Positions 8,992-17,214 of a DNA stretch of 64,000 nucleotides are shown here, in pieces. A program made the position numbers and the translations under genes. The DNA comes from Alkalibacterium pelagium. GTDB lineage: Bacteria > Bacillota > Bacilli > Lactobacillales > Carnobacteriaceae_A. The notes under the pieces are model-generated. The model had not been told where the DNA came from, ran no database searches, and was given only the letters and a program-made list of their open reading frames with translations. The DNA lies in contig NZ_FNZU01000003.1 of the NCBI RefSeq assembly GCF_900109325.1, positions 169,507-233,506 of the forward strand, given 5' to 3'. The number at the start of each line of letters is the position of its first letter. Position 1 is the first letter of the stretch.

Positions 8992-9897
8992 CTACATTGA
9001 TAATCTGGCCTGGCCAGATTTTTCTTCATTATAACTCTTTACAACCTTACGTAGGCGGTACATTGAGTGCAATCCACCACACCAGGCATGCAATACTTCA
9101 GTTTTTAAAGGTTCGTCAGAAAAAAGTGTCTGGTATTCTATTGTATGTCGCATCGCATTATCGATTGCCGATTCTTTGAATCCACAGGACTTACAGACAC
9201 ACATCCGTCCCAAAATATTGTCTAGAAACTCATTACATTCACTGCAATATATCCCTTTTCTCAACATGGAAAAATTATAATTTGGCAAGTCAGTCAGTAG
9301 GTATGACTTTAAATTAACGTTAGATAACCTCTCAGCGATTTCTAAAAGTTTTCTGTTTTTTATATTGGACTGTTTTTCTATCAGTTTAAAATGACTATCC
9401 AGCAGACTTGGGAGTAAAATTCTTTTATCGGGTATTGACTGATAGATGGTGCAGTTGGGATTAATGAATACGACATATGGTTCGACTTCCAGTTTAATAT
9501 TATGTTTTCTGAATAGATTTTTTAACAGAATAGCTGCTCTCTGGACTTGACTCACTGGATTTAATATCTCCAACCCACTTGAATAGTAAGTCATCCTTCC
9601 TTCTCGATACATAAGCTCACCTTGGTAATTTTTCACTTCATAAATGTAAATCTTCTGATCAGTAAGGATACTCATATCAATCTGAAAAGTAGAACCCTGA
9701 CTTTTCAAAAATAGATCCGGTATCATCAGATAATCTGGCAGATATTTTTCAATAATACTATCAAAGTGTAGTTCCCCTTTATACCCTTTCATCTGAGAAT
9801 AAGCATACTGCTTCTCTTCATCACTCAAATCTGCTCTTATAAGTAATGCCTCCAAAATACATAGCACATTCGGTTTGGTCCTGTCTTTATACATCAT
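8992..9897 (-). CDS. NERD-domain protein with C-terminal zinc ribbon
   Basis: A 301-residue protein with a nuclease-related domain: YKGELHFDSI supplies the helix-1 glutamate, and DMSILTDQKIYIYEVKNYQG the D-x(n)-E-x-K core of a PD-(D/E)XK-like nuclease. A C-terminal zinc ribbon is suggested by CSECNEFL and CVCKSCG. NERD proteins are thought to act in DNA processing but few have been studied. I chose the ATG at 9897, eight bases after AAGGAG, over a GTG at 9906. The last eight codons (SGQARLSM) and the stop come from the palindrome of repeat block A, so the repeat has supplied the natural end of the gene. Confidence 0.85.
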   Translation of the reverse strand: MMYKDRTKPNVLCILEALLIRADLSDEEKQYAYSQMKGYKGELHFDSIIEKYLPDYLMIPDLFLKSQGSTFQIDMSILTDQKIYIYEVKNYQGELMYREGRMTYYSSGLEILNPVSQVQRAAILLKNLFRKHNIKLEVEPYVVFINPNCTIYQSIPDKRILLPSLLDSHFKLIEKQSNIKNRKLLEIAERLSNVNLKSYLLTDLPNYNFSMLRKGIYCSECNEFLDNILGRMCVCKSCGFKESAIDNAMRHTIEYQTLFSDEPLKTEVLHAWCGGLHSMYRLRKVVKSYNEEKSGQARLSM

Positions 9898-10005
9898 ATT
9901 CTTCACTCCTTAGTAAGGCTCTATATATAATATTGATGAAAAAACAGATAACTAACTAAAATACTTTAATTCATTTTCCTTTTTTGTCTAAATGTTTAAG
10001 AAGAC

Positions 10006-10031
10006 AAAAAAAGGCAGAGCCACGCTCCACC
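10006..10031 (-). terminator. Rho-independent terminator
   Basis: On the minus strand GGTGGAGC and GCTCTGCC pair (two G-U pairs) around GTG, followed by seven T. It lies just past the dead antitoxin gene. Confidence 0.7.
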
Positions 10032-10080
10032 ATTTTTTTGCCTAGAAATCAATATATATTAAGATTGACTATTATTCACC

Positions 10081-10320
10081 TTATTTCACCGTAGATCCTA
10101 CATCATCCCATATATCTTTCTCATAATATTGTCCATAATCCGAGTCGACAACTGGATATTTCAATTTTGGAATGAGCAAAACAGTTCCGGACTGGTCAAT
10201 ACTGACACTATACTCAGTACTCAAATCATATTTTCAGCTTCTGAAACAGGAATAGTTAATATAATTGAATCCCCTGCTTTCTCAATCTAGTAATCAATCA
10301 AGTCCCACCTTCTACATTTT
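10081..10320 (-). pseudogene. Decayed PemI/MazE-type antitoxin gene
   Basis: Two adjoining frames give a typical PemI/MazE-like antitoxin. The first (from about 10286) reads IEKAGDSIILTIPVSEAEN and then hits TGA. After a frameshift near 10225 it continues STEYSVSIDQSGTVLLIPK and ends YYEKDIWDDVGSTVK with a TAA at 10081. The swapped-hairpin half carries GDSIILTIP, and the tail matches the acidic toxin-wrapping segment of this family. The start region also has two stops and no good ATG. No toxin gene is adjacent, so this is an orphan remnant. Confidence 0.7.
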
Positions 10321-10381
10321 TATCACAGATTAGAAGCTTCATATTCACTAAGAGTGCCTTTCAATCACTTCTCAAGTATTA

Positions 10382-11278
10382 TTACCGCGCATTCGATCCG
10401 GCCATGCGTGCCAATGTATGACGGTCCCCCCGAATCACTCGAGACATTTCCAGAATATTCAGATAAGGTGCGATTCCCCCATATCCGGCATCACCAATGT
10501 GCTGGATATCTACTCCAGCTATTTTATTCTGCAGGGCGATTTCCTTAATCGTACTAGGGTCGGCTGTTTCCTGACTAGTACCAATCGCCGACATGCTCAG
10601 TACGTCAGATGCCTTGCATAGTCGAACGGCTTCATAAATCATGTCCGGTGTGACTCCGGGTACCGTTCCGATTGCGGGTAGAAGAATGATGTCTGCTCCA
10701 CTCTTGATGAAAGAACGGATCGCATCCAGATCGACCACTGCTTCATTCACTCCAGCGCCGTGCATTTTTCCTGCGATAATCAGACCTTTGAACGATTCTT
10801 TTGCTACTGATATTGCTTTGTTTATTTCTTTATTACTTACGCCTGTTCCAGGATTGCCTGTCAGACAGATGAAATCAAATCCCAGGTTCTCTGCTTCATC
10901 GAATGTCTCTTTAAATGCCTGTCTCCCTTTAGAAATCGTCAGCTTATCTTCATTCATGAGTGCTTGCTGATCGACTGGTTCGATATTGACCCCAATCGGT
11001 CGACCTGTGAGTTCTTTCAGGCGTCTCACTGGATCATTTTCTTTGCTGTCTAACCCATTAACTTTTGGCTCCAGCAAGTCGAAGCCATTTAAAAGAATTA
11101 AGTCTGCTCCGACAGATCTGGCCACCTCACTATTGGTTAGTCCAGGTGATGCCGCAGTAGAGACGATATTTTCGGACAGAATGGTCCGACCTTCGCTTGC
11201 TTTGATCGACTGCTTTAACTCTTCCTTATTCATCTCGAGAAAATCACTTGCATAACAGTTCAATAATCGCTTGACCAT
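10382..11278 (-). CDS. TIM-barrel protein of uncertain function (DUF7916-like)
   Basis: A 298-residue protein starting MVKRLLNCYASDFLEMNK. Repeating strand-helix units with glycine-rich turns suggest a (beta/alpha)8 barrel: GADLILLNGF, GFDFICLTGNPGTGVSN, GLIIAGKMHGAG, GADIILLPAIGTVPGV and an ending GDAGYGGIAPYLN. Relatives in Lactobacillales are often loosely labelled haloacid dehalogenase-like, but I see no HAD DxD motif. The pattern recalls PEP-mutase-like or indole-glycerol-phosphate-synthase-like barrels. The ATG follows AAGGAG at a long spacing (12 bases). It is alone, between two repeat blocks. Confidence 0.6.
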   Translation of the reverse strand: MVKRLLNCYASDFLEMNKEELKQSIKASEGRTILSENIVSTAASPGLTNSEVARSVGADLILLNGFDLLEPKVNGLDSKENDPVRRLKELTGRPIGVNIEPVDQQALMNEDKLTISKGRQAFKETFDEAENLGFDFICLTGNPGTGVSNKEINKAISVAKESFKGLIIAGKMHGAGVNEAVVDLDAIRSFIKSGADIILLPAIGTVPGVTPDMIYEAVRLCKASDVLSMSAIGTSQETADPSTIKEIALQNKIAGVDIQHIGDAGYGGIAPYLNILEMSRVIRGDRHTLARMAGSNAR

Positions 11279-11387
11279 TATCCACTTCCACTCCTTTTAT
11301 TAAATCGCTTACAGAAACTATAGACCAACTACTAATATTTTTCAATTGTATAGAATATGGAATTTTTGACATTGAATAACACATGAC

Positions 11388-12176
11388 AATCTGGCCAGGC
11401 CAGATTTTACATCATTGAAACACTCACAGTGTAGTTCAGTGACCAACGAGTCTTCTGTACTCCATTTTACTGCTCTCAGAATGTAGTTCGGGCCATCATA
11501 ATCACACTAAACTCAACCGGCCAGTCACCCGATGTAGTTCAGCCACTTTCTTCTGCACGAACTAGACTTTACCTACATCATAATGAAGTTCATACACAAA
11601 ATCCATGCTGAACTTTACTGGATACAGTTAATCCAACCCAAAAACTTAAACTGGGAATCTGGCCAGGCCAGATTTTACATCATTGAAACACTCCCAGTGT
11701 AGTTCAGTGCCCAACGAGTCTTCTGTACTTCATTTTAATGCTCTCAGAATGTAGTTCGGGCCATCATAATCACACTAAACTCTACCGGCGAGTCATCCGA
11801 TGTAGTTCAGACCACTTTCTGTGCACGAACTAGACTTTATCTGCAACGTAATGAAGTTCATAAACAAAATCCATACTGAACTTTACTGAATACAGTTAAT
11901 CCAACCCAAAAACTTAAACTGACAATCTGGCCTGGCCAGATTTTACATCATTGAAACACTCCCAGTGTAGTTTAACGCACATTGAGTCTTCTGTACTCCT
12001 TTTTAGTGCTCTCAGAATGTAGTTCGGGCCATCATAATCACACTAAACTCAACCGGCCAGTCACCCGATGTAGTTCAGACCACTTTCTGCTGCACGAACT
12101 AGACGCTACCTGCAACGTAATGAAGTTTATTACAGATAAAGACACGGAACTTCAGCCAGCACTAAAACAGACAAAA
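11388..12176. repeat. Dyad-repeat block B (three tandem 268-bp units)
   Basis: Palindromes AATCTGGCC(A/T)GGCCAGATT start at 11388, 11656 and 11924, exactly 268 bp apart. Each is followed by TTACATCATTGAAACACTC and four dyads with left arms GTAGTTC/GAAGTTC (first unit: 11431, 11483, 11533, 11585) and right arms such as CGAACTAGAC about 25 bases on, a 50-52 bp period. The third unit ends where the terminator of the wall peptidase begins. Units are about 90% alike to each other but only share layout, palindrome and arm motifs with block A. No frame is open across them. Confidence 0.9.
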
Positions 12177-12212
12177 ACTCCCAGCTAAATGGAATAATTC
12201 CAGCTGGGAGTT
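12171..12212 (-). terminator. Terminator of the VanY-type peptidase gene
   Basis: AACTCCCAGCT and AGCTGGGAGTT form an 11-bp stem. On the minus strand it is followed by TTTTGTCTGTTTT. It directly abuts the truncated end of repeat block B. Confidence 0.88.
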
Positions 12213-12223
12213 GATTACCTTTT

Positions 12224-13450
12224 CTATTCTACTATGCCAGCCTCACTCGGAAGGTGGTTCATGACGGTGTCCAGGTGGAAGTTTCCGTCTCCCAGTTCGT
12301 CTTCAAATTCTTCCAGTACATCGATATCATTGAAGTGCCACCATTCCGAGGCGATCGGTATCAGATCAGCTTCGAACATATAGGCTTCCAGTCTTCTCGC
12401 CTCTTCATTGACATGATTCATATAAGGAATGTTCTGCCAGCCGACTCGGTCTCTGGCCGCAATTGGTCGCTCCAGCATAGCTGATGCTGTACTCAATTCA
12501 AATATCGGAGAATACATGTCGTATGTGGCATACTCGGTCACTTGCGGCACGATATAATGATCAATGATCCGTTCTTCAACCGACTCAACTCGTGCCAGGG
12601 TCAGATCCACTGCCAGACCTCTCTGATGATTGGAAACTCCTTCGTTAATGAACCAGTTCATTGTCCAGGGCGCTTCAGTTAGACCCTGCATGACTTCATC
12701 GTTCTGCTCGGCCAATTCTGATAACCGTTCATTGACCAGAACCTGGGCTGTACTCGGTCTGAATACTTCCATTATGACAAGTGTCTCGTTGTTTTCTAAA
12801 GCAGCCTGCTGAGCTTCAGCTATTTTATGAGCTGTGCTGTATATGATCGGCATGATGAACTCATCTCTACCTAAACGGTCATTCATTCCGTATCCCTCAT
12901 ATAATACTTCTCCTGTAATTCCAGGTATATCGGTGTACGAAGAACGGAAAATCGATCCATAGGTATTCGGGTTATCGTAAATGGCGGAAGGGAGGACATC
13001 CGGCAAGTTGATGAAAGCCAGCTGGTTAGACAACCAGCCTTCCTGATTTTCAGTTCGTACATGCCACCAGTTACCTTGCTCCTCAATAATATAAAACGGT
13101 GTACCTGCAGGTAAAACGGTTAGAGAATCAGCATCTTCTGAAGCTGTTTCACGCAAGTGCGTATTTACCGAAGTAAACCCACCCGCACCTATGACAGGAA
13201 GATCAAACATGCTTTCTTCATAACGTGAGACGACCTGTTCCTCGGGTTCTTCGCCGGCCGGTTCTTCTTGTTCAGTCTCACCTGGCTCTGCATCAGTATC
13301 CGGTTCAGTTGGCTCTTCCTGAGGCAGGTTTGTCACTTCACTCGGATCGGGGAATCCGGTTGAGGTTCTGTTCCACAGGACAGCGATCACACCAATCATG
13401 ACAATAAGCCCGACCAGCAGTGAAACAACAAGTGGTTTATTTCTGTTCAT
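12224..13450 (-). CDS. Membrane-anchored D,D-carboxypeptidase with SH3 domain (peptidase family M15B, VanY type)
   Basis: A 408-residue extracytoplasmic wall enzyme expected to remove the terminal D-Ala of peptidoglycan stems. Layout: membrane anchor (about 8-26), an acidic Pro/Glu-rich linker (about 33-73), an SH3b wall-binding domain (about 85-150, with LRETASEDADSLTVLPAG and GWLSNQL) and the M15 catalytic domain. Zinc ligands are seen in SNHQRGLAVDL (H and D) and in SEWWHFND (catalytic E and H). The start follows AAAGGAG. It is monocistronic, ending at a clear terminator. Confidence 0.9.
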   Translation of the reverse strand: MNRNKPLVVSLLVGLIVMIGVIAVLWNRTSTGFPDPSEVTNLPQEEPTEPDTDAEPGETEQEEPAGEEPEEQVVSRYEESMFDLPVIGAGGFTSVNTHLRETASEDADSLTVLPAGTPFYIIEEQGNWWHVRTENQEGWLSNQLAFINLPDVLPSAIYDNPNTYGSIFRSSYTDIPGITGEVLYEGYGMNDRLGRDEFIMPIIYSTAHKIAEAQQAALENNETLVIMEVFRPSTAQVLVNERLSELAEQNDEVMQGLTEAPWTMNWFINEGVSNHQRGLAVDLTLARVESVEERIIDHYIVPQVTEYATYDMYSPIFELSTASAMLERPIAARDRVGWQNIPYMNHVNEEARRLEAYMFEADLIPIASEWWHFNDIDVLEEFEDELGDGNFHLDTVMNHLPSEAGIVE

Positions 13451-13601
13451 AAAAGCTAACTCCTTTGTATGTAAATCGTAACAGTTACGTTTTTTAGCTT
13501 ATCCGAAATATATTTTATAGTCAATCATATAACGGGAAATTATATAATTATGTCACACATTTTGAATTCAATGCTATAACTAGCCTAAAAAGGAGCTTAA
13601 T

Positions 13602-13643
13602 AAACAGGCATCTGTAGGAGTTTTCCAATCGCTGATGCCTGTT
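13602..13643 (-). terminator. Terminator of the small membrane protein gene
   Basis: AAACAGGCATC and GATGCCTGTTT form an 11-bp stem with a 20-base loop. T-rich sequence flanks both sides, so it could work in both directions. Confidence 0.8.
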
Positions 13644-13678
13644 TTAGTCACTTTTCTTCAATCAAATAAAAAAGCTAA

Positions 13679-13876
13679 TCATTCTTCAGATCCACCAGAC
13701 TTATTGTGCTCTTCTTTTTTATCCGACTGATCATTTTTCGGTGTAACCTTTTTATGTGCTCCATAGTTAAAAAGGAGAATTACTGCATTCAACAGCAACC
13801 ATATGATAACGAATGGCATCTTGATCCACTCCCTTGAAGTAGCCTTTTGCTTACTTTTATTATAATCCTTATTCAT
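13679..13876 (-). CDS. Small single-span membrane protein (65 or 46 residues), paralogue of the peptide at 3899-3973
   Basis: The frame can start at 13876 (AGAAGAGG upstream) or at an internal ATG at 13819 (AGGGAGTG upstream). From the internal start the product begins MPFVIIWLLLNAVILLFNYG, matching the complete 24-residue peptide encoded at 3899-3973. A charged Lys/Glu/Ser-rich tail (AHKKVTPKNDQSDKK and so on) follows. One transmembrane helix; likely N-out or N-in cannot be told. It has its own terminator. Function unknown; the repetition of the helix at two loci suggests a small family in this genome. Confidence 0.65.
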   Translation of the reverse strand: MNKDYNKSKQKATSREWIKMPFVIIWLLLNAVILLFNYGAHKKVTPKNDQSDKKEEHNKSGGSEE

Positions 13877-13933
13877 GGAAACCGCCTCTTCTCAGCTTGA
13901 TAATAGTTATATTCCCTTAGTTAGTCTTAATAC

Positions 13934-14784
13934 TCACACTATTCGGACAAATTTTGGGTTGGCAGTTACATAAAACACCTGTCCTCTGGCATTTCTTACT
14001 TTATACTGTTCACCTGATCCCACTTTGAGTTTGTCCAGGACTTCAGTAAAAGTCTGTCCTTTTTTCATGAATCCAAATACATCTTTGTCGGACCAGCTAG
14101 GTTTGTTGTAGAAACGAAGCTCCCCGTTGTGAATACTCTCCAAACGAAACCCTTTAAAACGCGGGAACGATTCAGCTTTGTCATTAGCTAGATATTCTGG
14201 CAAATGCAGCACAGTCTTTTTATAGGAGGCTGATATGAGACGCCCACTTTGATACAAATGCATTCGACCACTGCTTCTGCAGCAGATATAAAATTAGCCT
14301 GATCCAAATAGTAATGATGATCGACCTGATTATCGATGAATCCGTATTCTACAATAACCGTTTCCGTATTTCCAGTCAACCGGTGCATATAATAATAATC
14401 GACACCTTTTCGAATTTCTCTAGTGAATACCCGCCTCAATGGCAGACCAGTGATTTGAGCTAATTTTTCAGCCAATGCTTTTGCAAAATCAGCTTTGGCA
14501 TGAACCGAATGAATCGTCTCGATTCCTCGTGCCTGACCATTGAAGGCGTTCCAGTGATTAGATACACATAGATCATACTGATTTCTGATCCTAGCTATAC
14601 GCTGCGTCGGGTTCAGGGCTACATCTGACTGACGGGTAATGGCGACCTCTACTCCGCATTCCTTTAAGCGTCGATACTGATACAAACTGATGGAAAGCGT
14701 CCAGTCTTTTTCATTTATTCCAAAACCCTTTGCCCCCGGGTCGCTCCCACCATGTCCTGCATCAATGATTACTGTTTTACTCAT
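13934..14784 (-). pseudogene. N-acetylmuramoyl-L-alanine amidase, split by a frameshift
   Basis: The first 198 codons (from ATG 14784, good ribosome site) form an Amidase_3 domain that cuts the lactyl-peptide bond of peptidoglycan. IDAGHGGSDPGA has the first zinc ligand, VSNHWNAF the second and VIVEYGFIDN the catalytic Glu. The frame ends at 14188. A second frame (13934-14263) continues with a 90-residue C-terminal domain (LPEYLANDKAESFPRFKG ... VFYVTANPKFVRIV) that reads on smoothly from PPIKK. The break lies at the A run 14217-14221: one missing A, or a -1 slip on AAA, joins the halves. There is no signal peptide. It follows the ComX-like sigma gene by 19 bases. Confidence 0.75.
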
Positions 14785-14803
14785 GTCTCTTCCTTCTCTC
14801 TTA

Positions 14804-15343
14804 TTAGTTTGTCAGTACGGCTTTAAAGTGATTCAGTTTGAGCGCAGTCCGATTTTTCCACTGGTAGACCGTTTTGCGGCTGACCTTATGCTTTCTCGCT
14901 ATATCGGTTACGGAAAGCTGGTTCAGTACGCTCTCTTTTAAATAGACTTGTTCATTTGGTGCCAGACAATCCAGCATGGACGGAAAAAGCTGCCAGACGA
15001 TCCAGTCTTCGTTTTTATCCCTGTCAGGATCGGCTTCATCGTCAAAAAATTCTGAAACAGTCTCCTCCCGTTCTTTTTTGAGCTGGTATTTTCTCAACTC
15101 ATCTATGATCGCCCATCTGATTTTTTGAAAGGCAAAGCCAGTGAACTGATAAAAATATTCCTCTTCACATAGATCCTCTGGAAATTGCTCGTAAACTTTA
15201 ACAAGTGTCAATAAACCTATTTGGACCAGATCATCATAATTCTGATTTGATCTTAAGACCCCACACTTTCTCAATGCTCCATGCACCAGACTGGTATGAA
15301 CAAAGAAAAAGTCATCTGCTATTTCTTCTGTCAATATCCTCAT
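14804..15343 (-). CDS. Sigma-70-like alternative sigma factor, ComX/SigH type
   Basis: I take the ATG at 15343 (AGAGGA upstream; 179 residues). Region 2 is seen in QNYDDLVQIGLLTLVKVYEQF (core binding and -10 recognition) and region 4 as a helix-turn-helix in LSVTDIARKHKVSRKTVYQW. There is no region 1 or 3, the compact form of Spo0H/ComX-like factors that direct competence genes in Lactobacillales. It faces a ComK-like gene across a 379-base promoter region and is followed closely by a wall amidase, a class of enzyme often found in competence regulons. The assignment to competence is inference from family and context. Confidence 0.75.
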   Translation of the reverse strand: MRILTEEIADDFFFVHTSLVHGALRKCGVLRSNQNYDDLVQIGLLTLVKVYEQFPEDLCEEEYFYQFTGFAFQKIRWAIIDELRKYQLKKEREETVSEFFDDEADPDRDKNEDWIVWQLFPSMLDCLAPNEQVYLKESVLNQLSVTDIARKHKVSRKTVYQWKNRTALKLNHFKAVLTN

Positions 15344-15722
15344 TGATTTTCCTCTACTAAGAGAATTCTCTTCCTTTATTAGTACTTGGCCTTGTACAGT
15401 TCCTACTGTATAGTGACAACCGTTCTCATTCAAAGGACTGAATTCGACAGTATTTTGACCGAATTATTTAGTTTTATCTAATTCAGTCAAGTGAGTATCA
15501 TTATTGGAAACGTTAAGTAAGAAAACTCATCATATTGTTAGCTAAGTAGACTGATATCACCTGACATTAAGTTTTGTAGATAAATAGGATTAAATTAATC
15601 TCATACAATTAATATAATTAAAATCTACCGAATATAACCAAGTTATGTTATAATGAATGTGAATTTATGAACTTTAACAAAAATAATGATAGCGCTTTAA
15701 ATAGTGCCGAAGGGAACGGTTC
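15344..15722. other. Divergent promoter region between sigma factor and ComK-like genes
   Basis: AT-rich, about 380 bases. It holds an extended -10 for the ComK-like gene, a GAGAATTCTC palindrome at 15360-15369 and a CAGT/ACTG inverted repeat near 15397-15411. No clear AAAA-N5-TTTT K-box pair was found. Confidence 0.5.
15646..15654 (+). promoter_or_regulatory. Extended -10 promoter of the ComK-like gene
   Basis: TGTTATAAT, a perfect extended -10 element, lies 69 bases before the start codon. The -35 position (around TACCGA) does not match consensus, which is usual for extended -10 promoters or for activator-dependent ones. Confidence 0.6.
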
Positions 15723-16565
15723 ATGGATAAACTTTACAACAAGTATGTCAGGCAGCTGGAAGACTATGTTTTAAAGGAACAGGCAAGTCGGTACCTCACT
15801 CCAATTATCAAGGAAGACAGAGGCAGATCCTTTTTTGACCATCTAAAAATAGACGTTTCTCAAATCTTGAATCATCTGGACGTATCAATTGAACAGAAGT
15901 ATATTACTATAGACCGGACATGCTTCTATGTCTGCGATTTATCCAAAGAAGTACGAACGACTTACAACACGATTGTCTTCAATCTATATGGGTCACCTCT
16001 CAAGTCCACTGAAACCACCACACAGATAATGAACCGGTCATTTAATGCTATGAACATTAAGTATGATATGATCAGACAGTTAGGCAAAGCTTTAGGCATC
16101 AGCCAGAAATGTCCCTACGTCCTGGGGCCAATGTGTTTCGCTCCGGATAAAGGAACGAAGCATAATCATGCCAGCTGGATCGGCATACACAATGTGCGTG
16201 ACATTTATAGTCACGAGAAGCAGACCTTACTTAGTATAAAAAACGAACACGAACTCTTAATTGACCTTGATGTAAAAAAGACAGATAAACTGGTCACAAA
16301 CGGTCACATCATTTATCAGGCACAGGAATCCATGGTCAAAGGATGGAACGCTCTCTATCAGGAAGAATCGGACGATTACCAGAACTGGAATATTTTAAAG
16401 AAACGCTCGCTGCAGCAGACCTTTTCCCAGAAAATACCGACACTGTTTTCCTGTCTGATGTTCTTTTCCTATTTCCAGGCTCTGGAAATGCTTCGTACCG
16501 TTCTTAAAGAAGGCGACCCTCTCCTTGAAGACGTTATGAAAGAATACCCTAAGTTTATGCTTTAA
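15723..16565 (+). CDS. ComK-like competence transcription activator
   Basis: A 280-residue protein, longer than Bacillus subtilis ComK (192) because of N- and C-terminal extensions. The middle (about 110-210) carries the family pattern: MNRSFNAMNIKYDMIRQLGK, a KCPYVLGPMCFAPDKGTKH stretch, then ASWIGIHNVRDIY and an ELLIDLDVKKTDKL strand pair, corresponding to the ComK core that binds the minor groove of A/T boxes. The start has AAGGGAAC upstream. It is divergent from a ComX-like sigma factor, so the two regulators probably sit in one control node. Homology is judged by eye and is moderate. Confidence 0.72.
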   Translation: MDKLYNKYVRQLEDYVLKEQASRYLTPIIKEDRGRSFFDHLKIDVSQILNHLDVSIEQKYITIDRTCFYVCDLSKEVRTTYNTIVFNLYGSPLKSTETTTQIMNRSFNAMNIKYDMIRQLGKALGISQKCPYVLGPMCFAPDKGTKHNHASWIGIHNVRDIYSHEKQTLLSIKNEHELLIDLDVKKTDKLVTNGHIIYQAQESMVKGWNALYQEESDDYQNWNILKKRSLQQTFSQKIPTLFSCLMFFSYFQALEMLRTVLKEGDPLLEDVMKEYPKFML

Positions 16566-16569
16566 GGTT

Positions 16570-16610
16570 AAACAGCTTATCCTCCGCTGATGAAGGGTAA
16601 GCTGTTTTTT
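16570..16610 (+). terminator. Terminator of the ComK-like gene
   Basis: AACAGCTTA and TAAGCTGTT form a stem around the loop and are followed by TTTT. Confidence 0.88.
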
Positions 16611-16767
16611 GTATAAATAATATGTATCTACTTTAGTCTTACTAATGGATTCACCTGTTCTACGGTTTTGCATACGAGACTACCCAGTTCAGTACAGGAA
16701 ACTTGAACATAATACTAAAATCCAGTAGTGTTAAATTTACAATAAGCAATTTAAGAGAGGTGACCCC

Positions 16768-17214
16768 ATGGCTTTCGATTACGACATGGATTTTGACAAC
16801 ATAGATTTTCGAGAACAACCTGAATTGTACCGGGTGGGACGAGGCGAACAAGGTGTTTTAATGGTTGAACCATATAAAAGCGAGATCCTTCCCCATTGGC
16901 GGTTCAAGACACCGGACATCGCCAAAGAATCGTCTGACAAAATTTATCAGATGTTTCTGGACTATCAGGAAGCTGACGACTTTGTAGGCATGGATATGGC
17001 CAGGAAGTTTCTTCAGATGGGGTATACCCGGTCCAGACGTTACGCCAATTACAAAGGCGGTAAAAAATACGATAAAGATGGTAATATAAACGAACGGGAT
17101 ATTGATGAAGAAAAAGCTGAATCTGCCCGAATTTTTGAGGAAAAGTGGATCATCGTGCGGGAGAATGAAGACTATTTAAAACGTAAGAAAGACCATCAGA
17201 AGAAGTATGGGTGA
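16768..17214 (+). CDS. DUF4385 family protein
   Basis: A 148-residue protein that I recognise as DUF4385 from YRVGRGEQGVLMVEPYKS, LPHWRFKTPDIA and DDFVGMDMARKFLQMGYTRS. Members are widespread small cytosolic proteins without an assigned function; the conserved Arg/Trp/Lys-rich blocks suggest nucleotide or nucleic-acid contact, but that is a guess. The start has AGAGAGGTG upstream. Transcribed alone, 200 bases after the ComK-like gene. Confidence 0.85.
   Translation: MAFDYDMDFDNIDFREQPELYRVGRGEQGVLMVEPYKSEILPHWRFKTPDIAKESSDKIYQMFLDYQEADDFVGMDMARKFLQMGYTRSRRYANYKGGKKYDKDGNINERDIDEEKAESARIFEEKWIIVRENEDYLKRKKDHQKKYG

Larger units (their letters stand above)
6947..9036. repeat. Dyad-repeat block A (about 2.2 tandem ~262-bp units, first unit split by an IS3 element)
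   Basis: Each unit opens with a near-perfect palindrome AATCTGGCCTGGCCAGATT (6947-6965 degenerate, 8741-8759, 9002-9020), then TTTTTCTTCATT, then four imperfect dyads. A dyad has a left arm GTAGTTCAG or GAAGTTCA and a right arm such as TGAACTAGAC about 25 bases later. Left arms after the IS lie at 8572, 8623 and 8675, and in unit 2 at 8784, 8835, 8880 and 8932, giving a 51-52 bp period (one 6-bp deletion in unit 2). Palindrome-to-palindrome distance is 261 bp, and 263 bp for the first unit once the IS and its target duplication are removed. No coding frame fits. Block B has the same architecture with diverged sequence. Confidence 0.9.

Noticed and set aside
8741..9025. The repeat palindrome followed by TTTTTCTTC as a true terminator
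   Set aside because: It would work only for plus-strand transcripts, but no plus-strand gene precedes most copies. The resemblance may be incidental to its role in the repeat.
10354..10621. Overlapping plus-strand frames near the TIM-barrel gene
   Set aside because: Antisense shadows of the coding sequence at 10382-11278.
6947..12176. CRISPR array or integron attC sites as an explanation for the repeats
   Set aside because: Spacing units are not unique spacers between identical repeats, whole ~265-bp units recur, no cas genes are near, and the arms do not match the attC GTTRRRY core.
12883..13086. 67-residue minus-strand frame within the wall peptidase gene
   Set aside because: Out-of-frame shadow of the SH3/peptidase junction of the well-supported gene.
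15626..15634. TACCGAATA before the ComK-like gene as a ComX or SigH promoter box
   Set aside because: It has one extra base against the streptococcal box and no suitable upstream element at the right spacing; the extended -10 is a better promoter.
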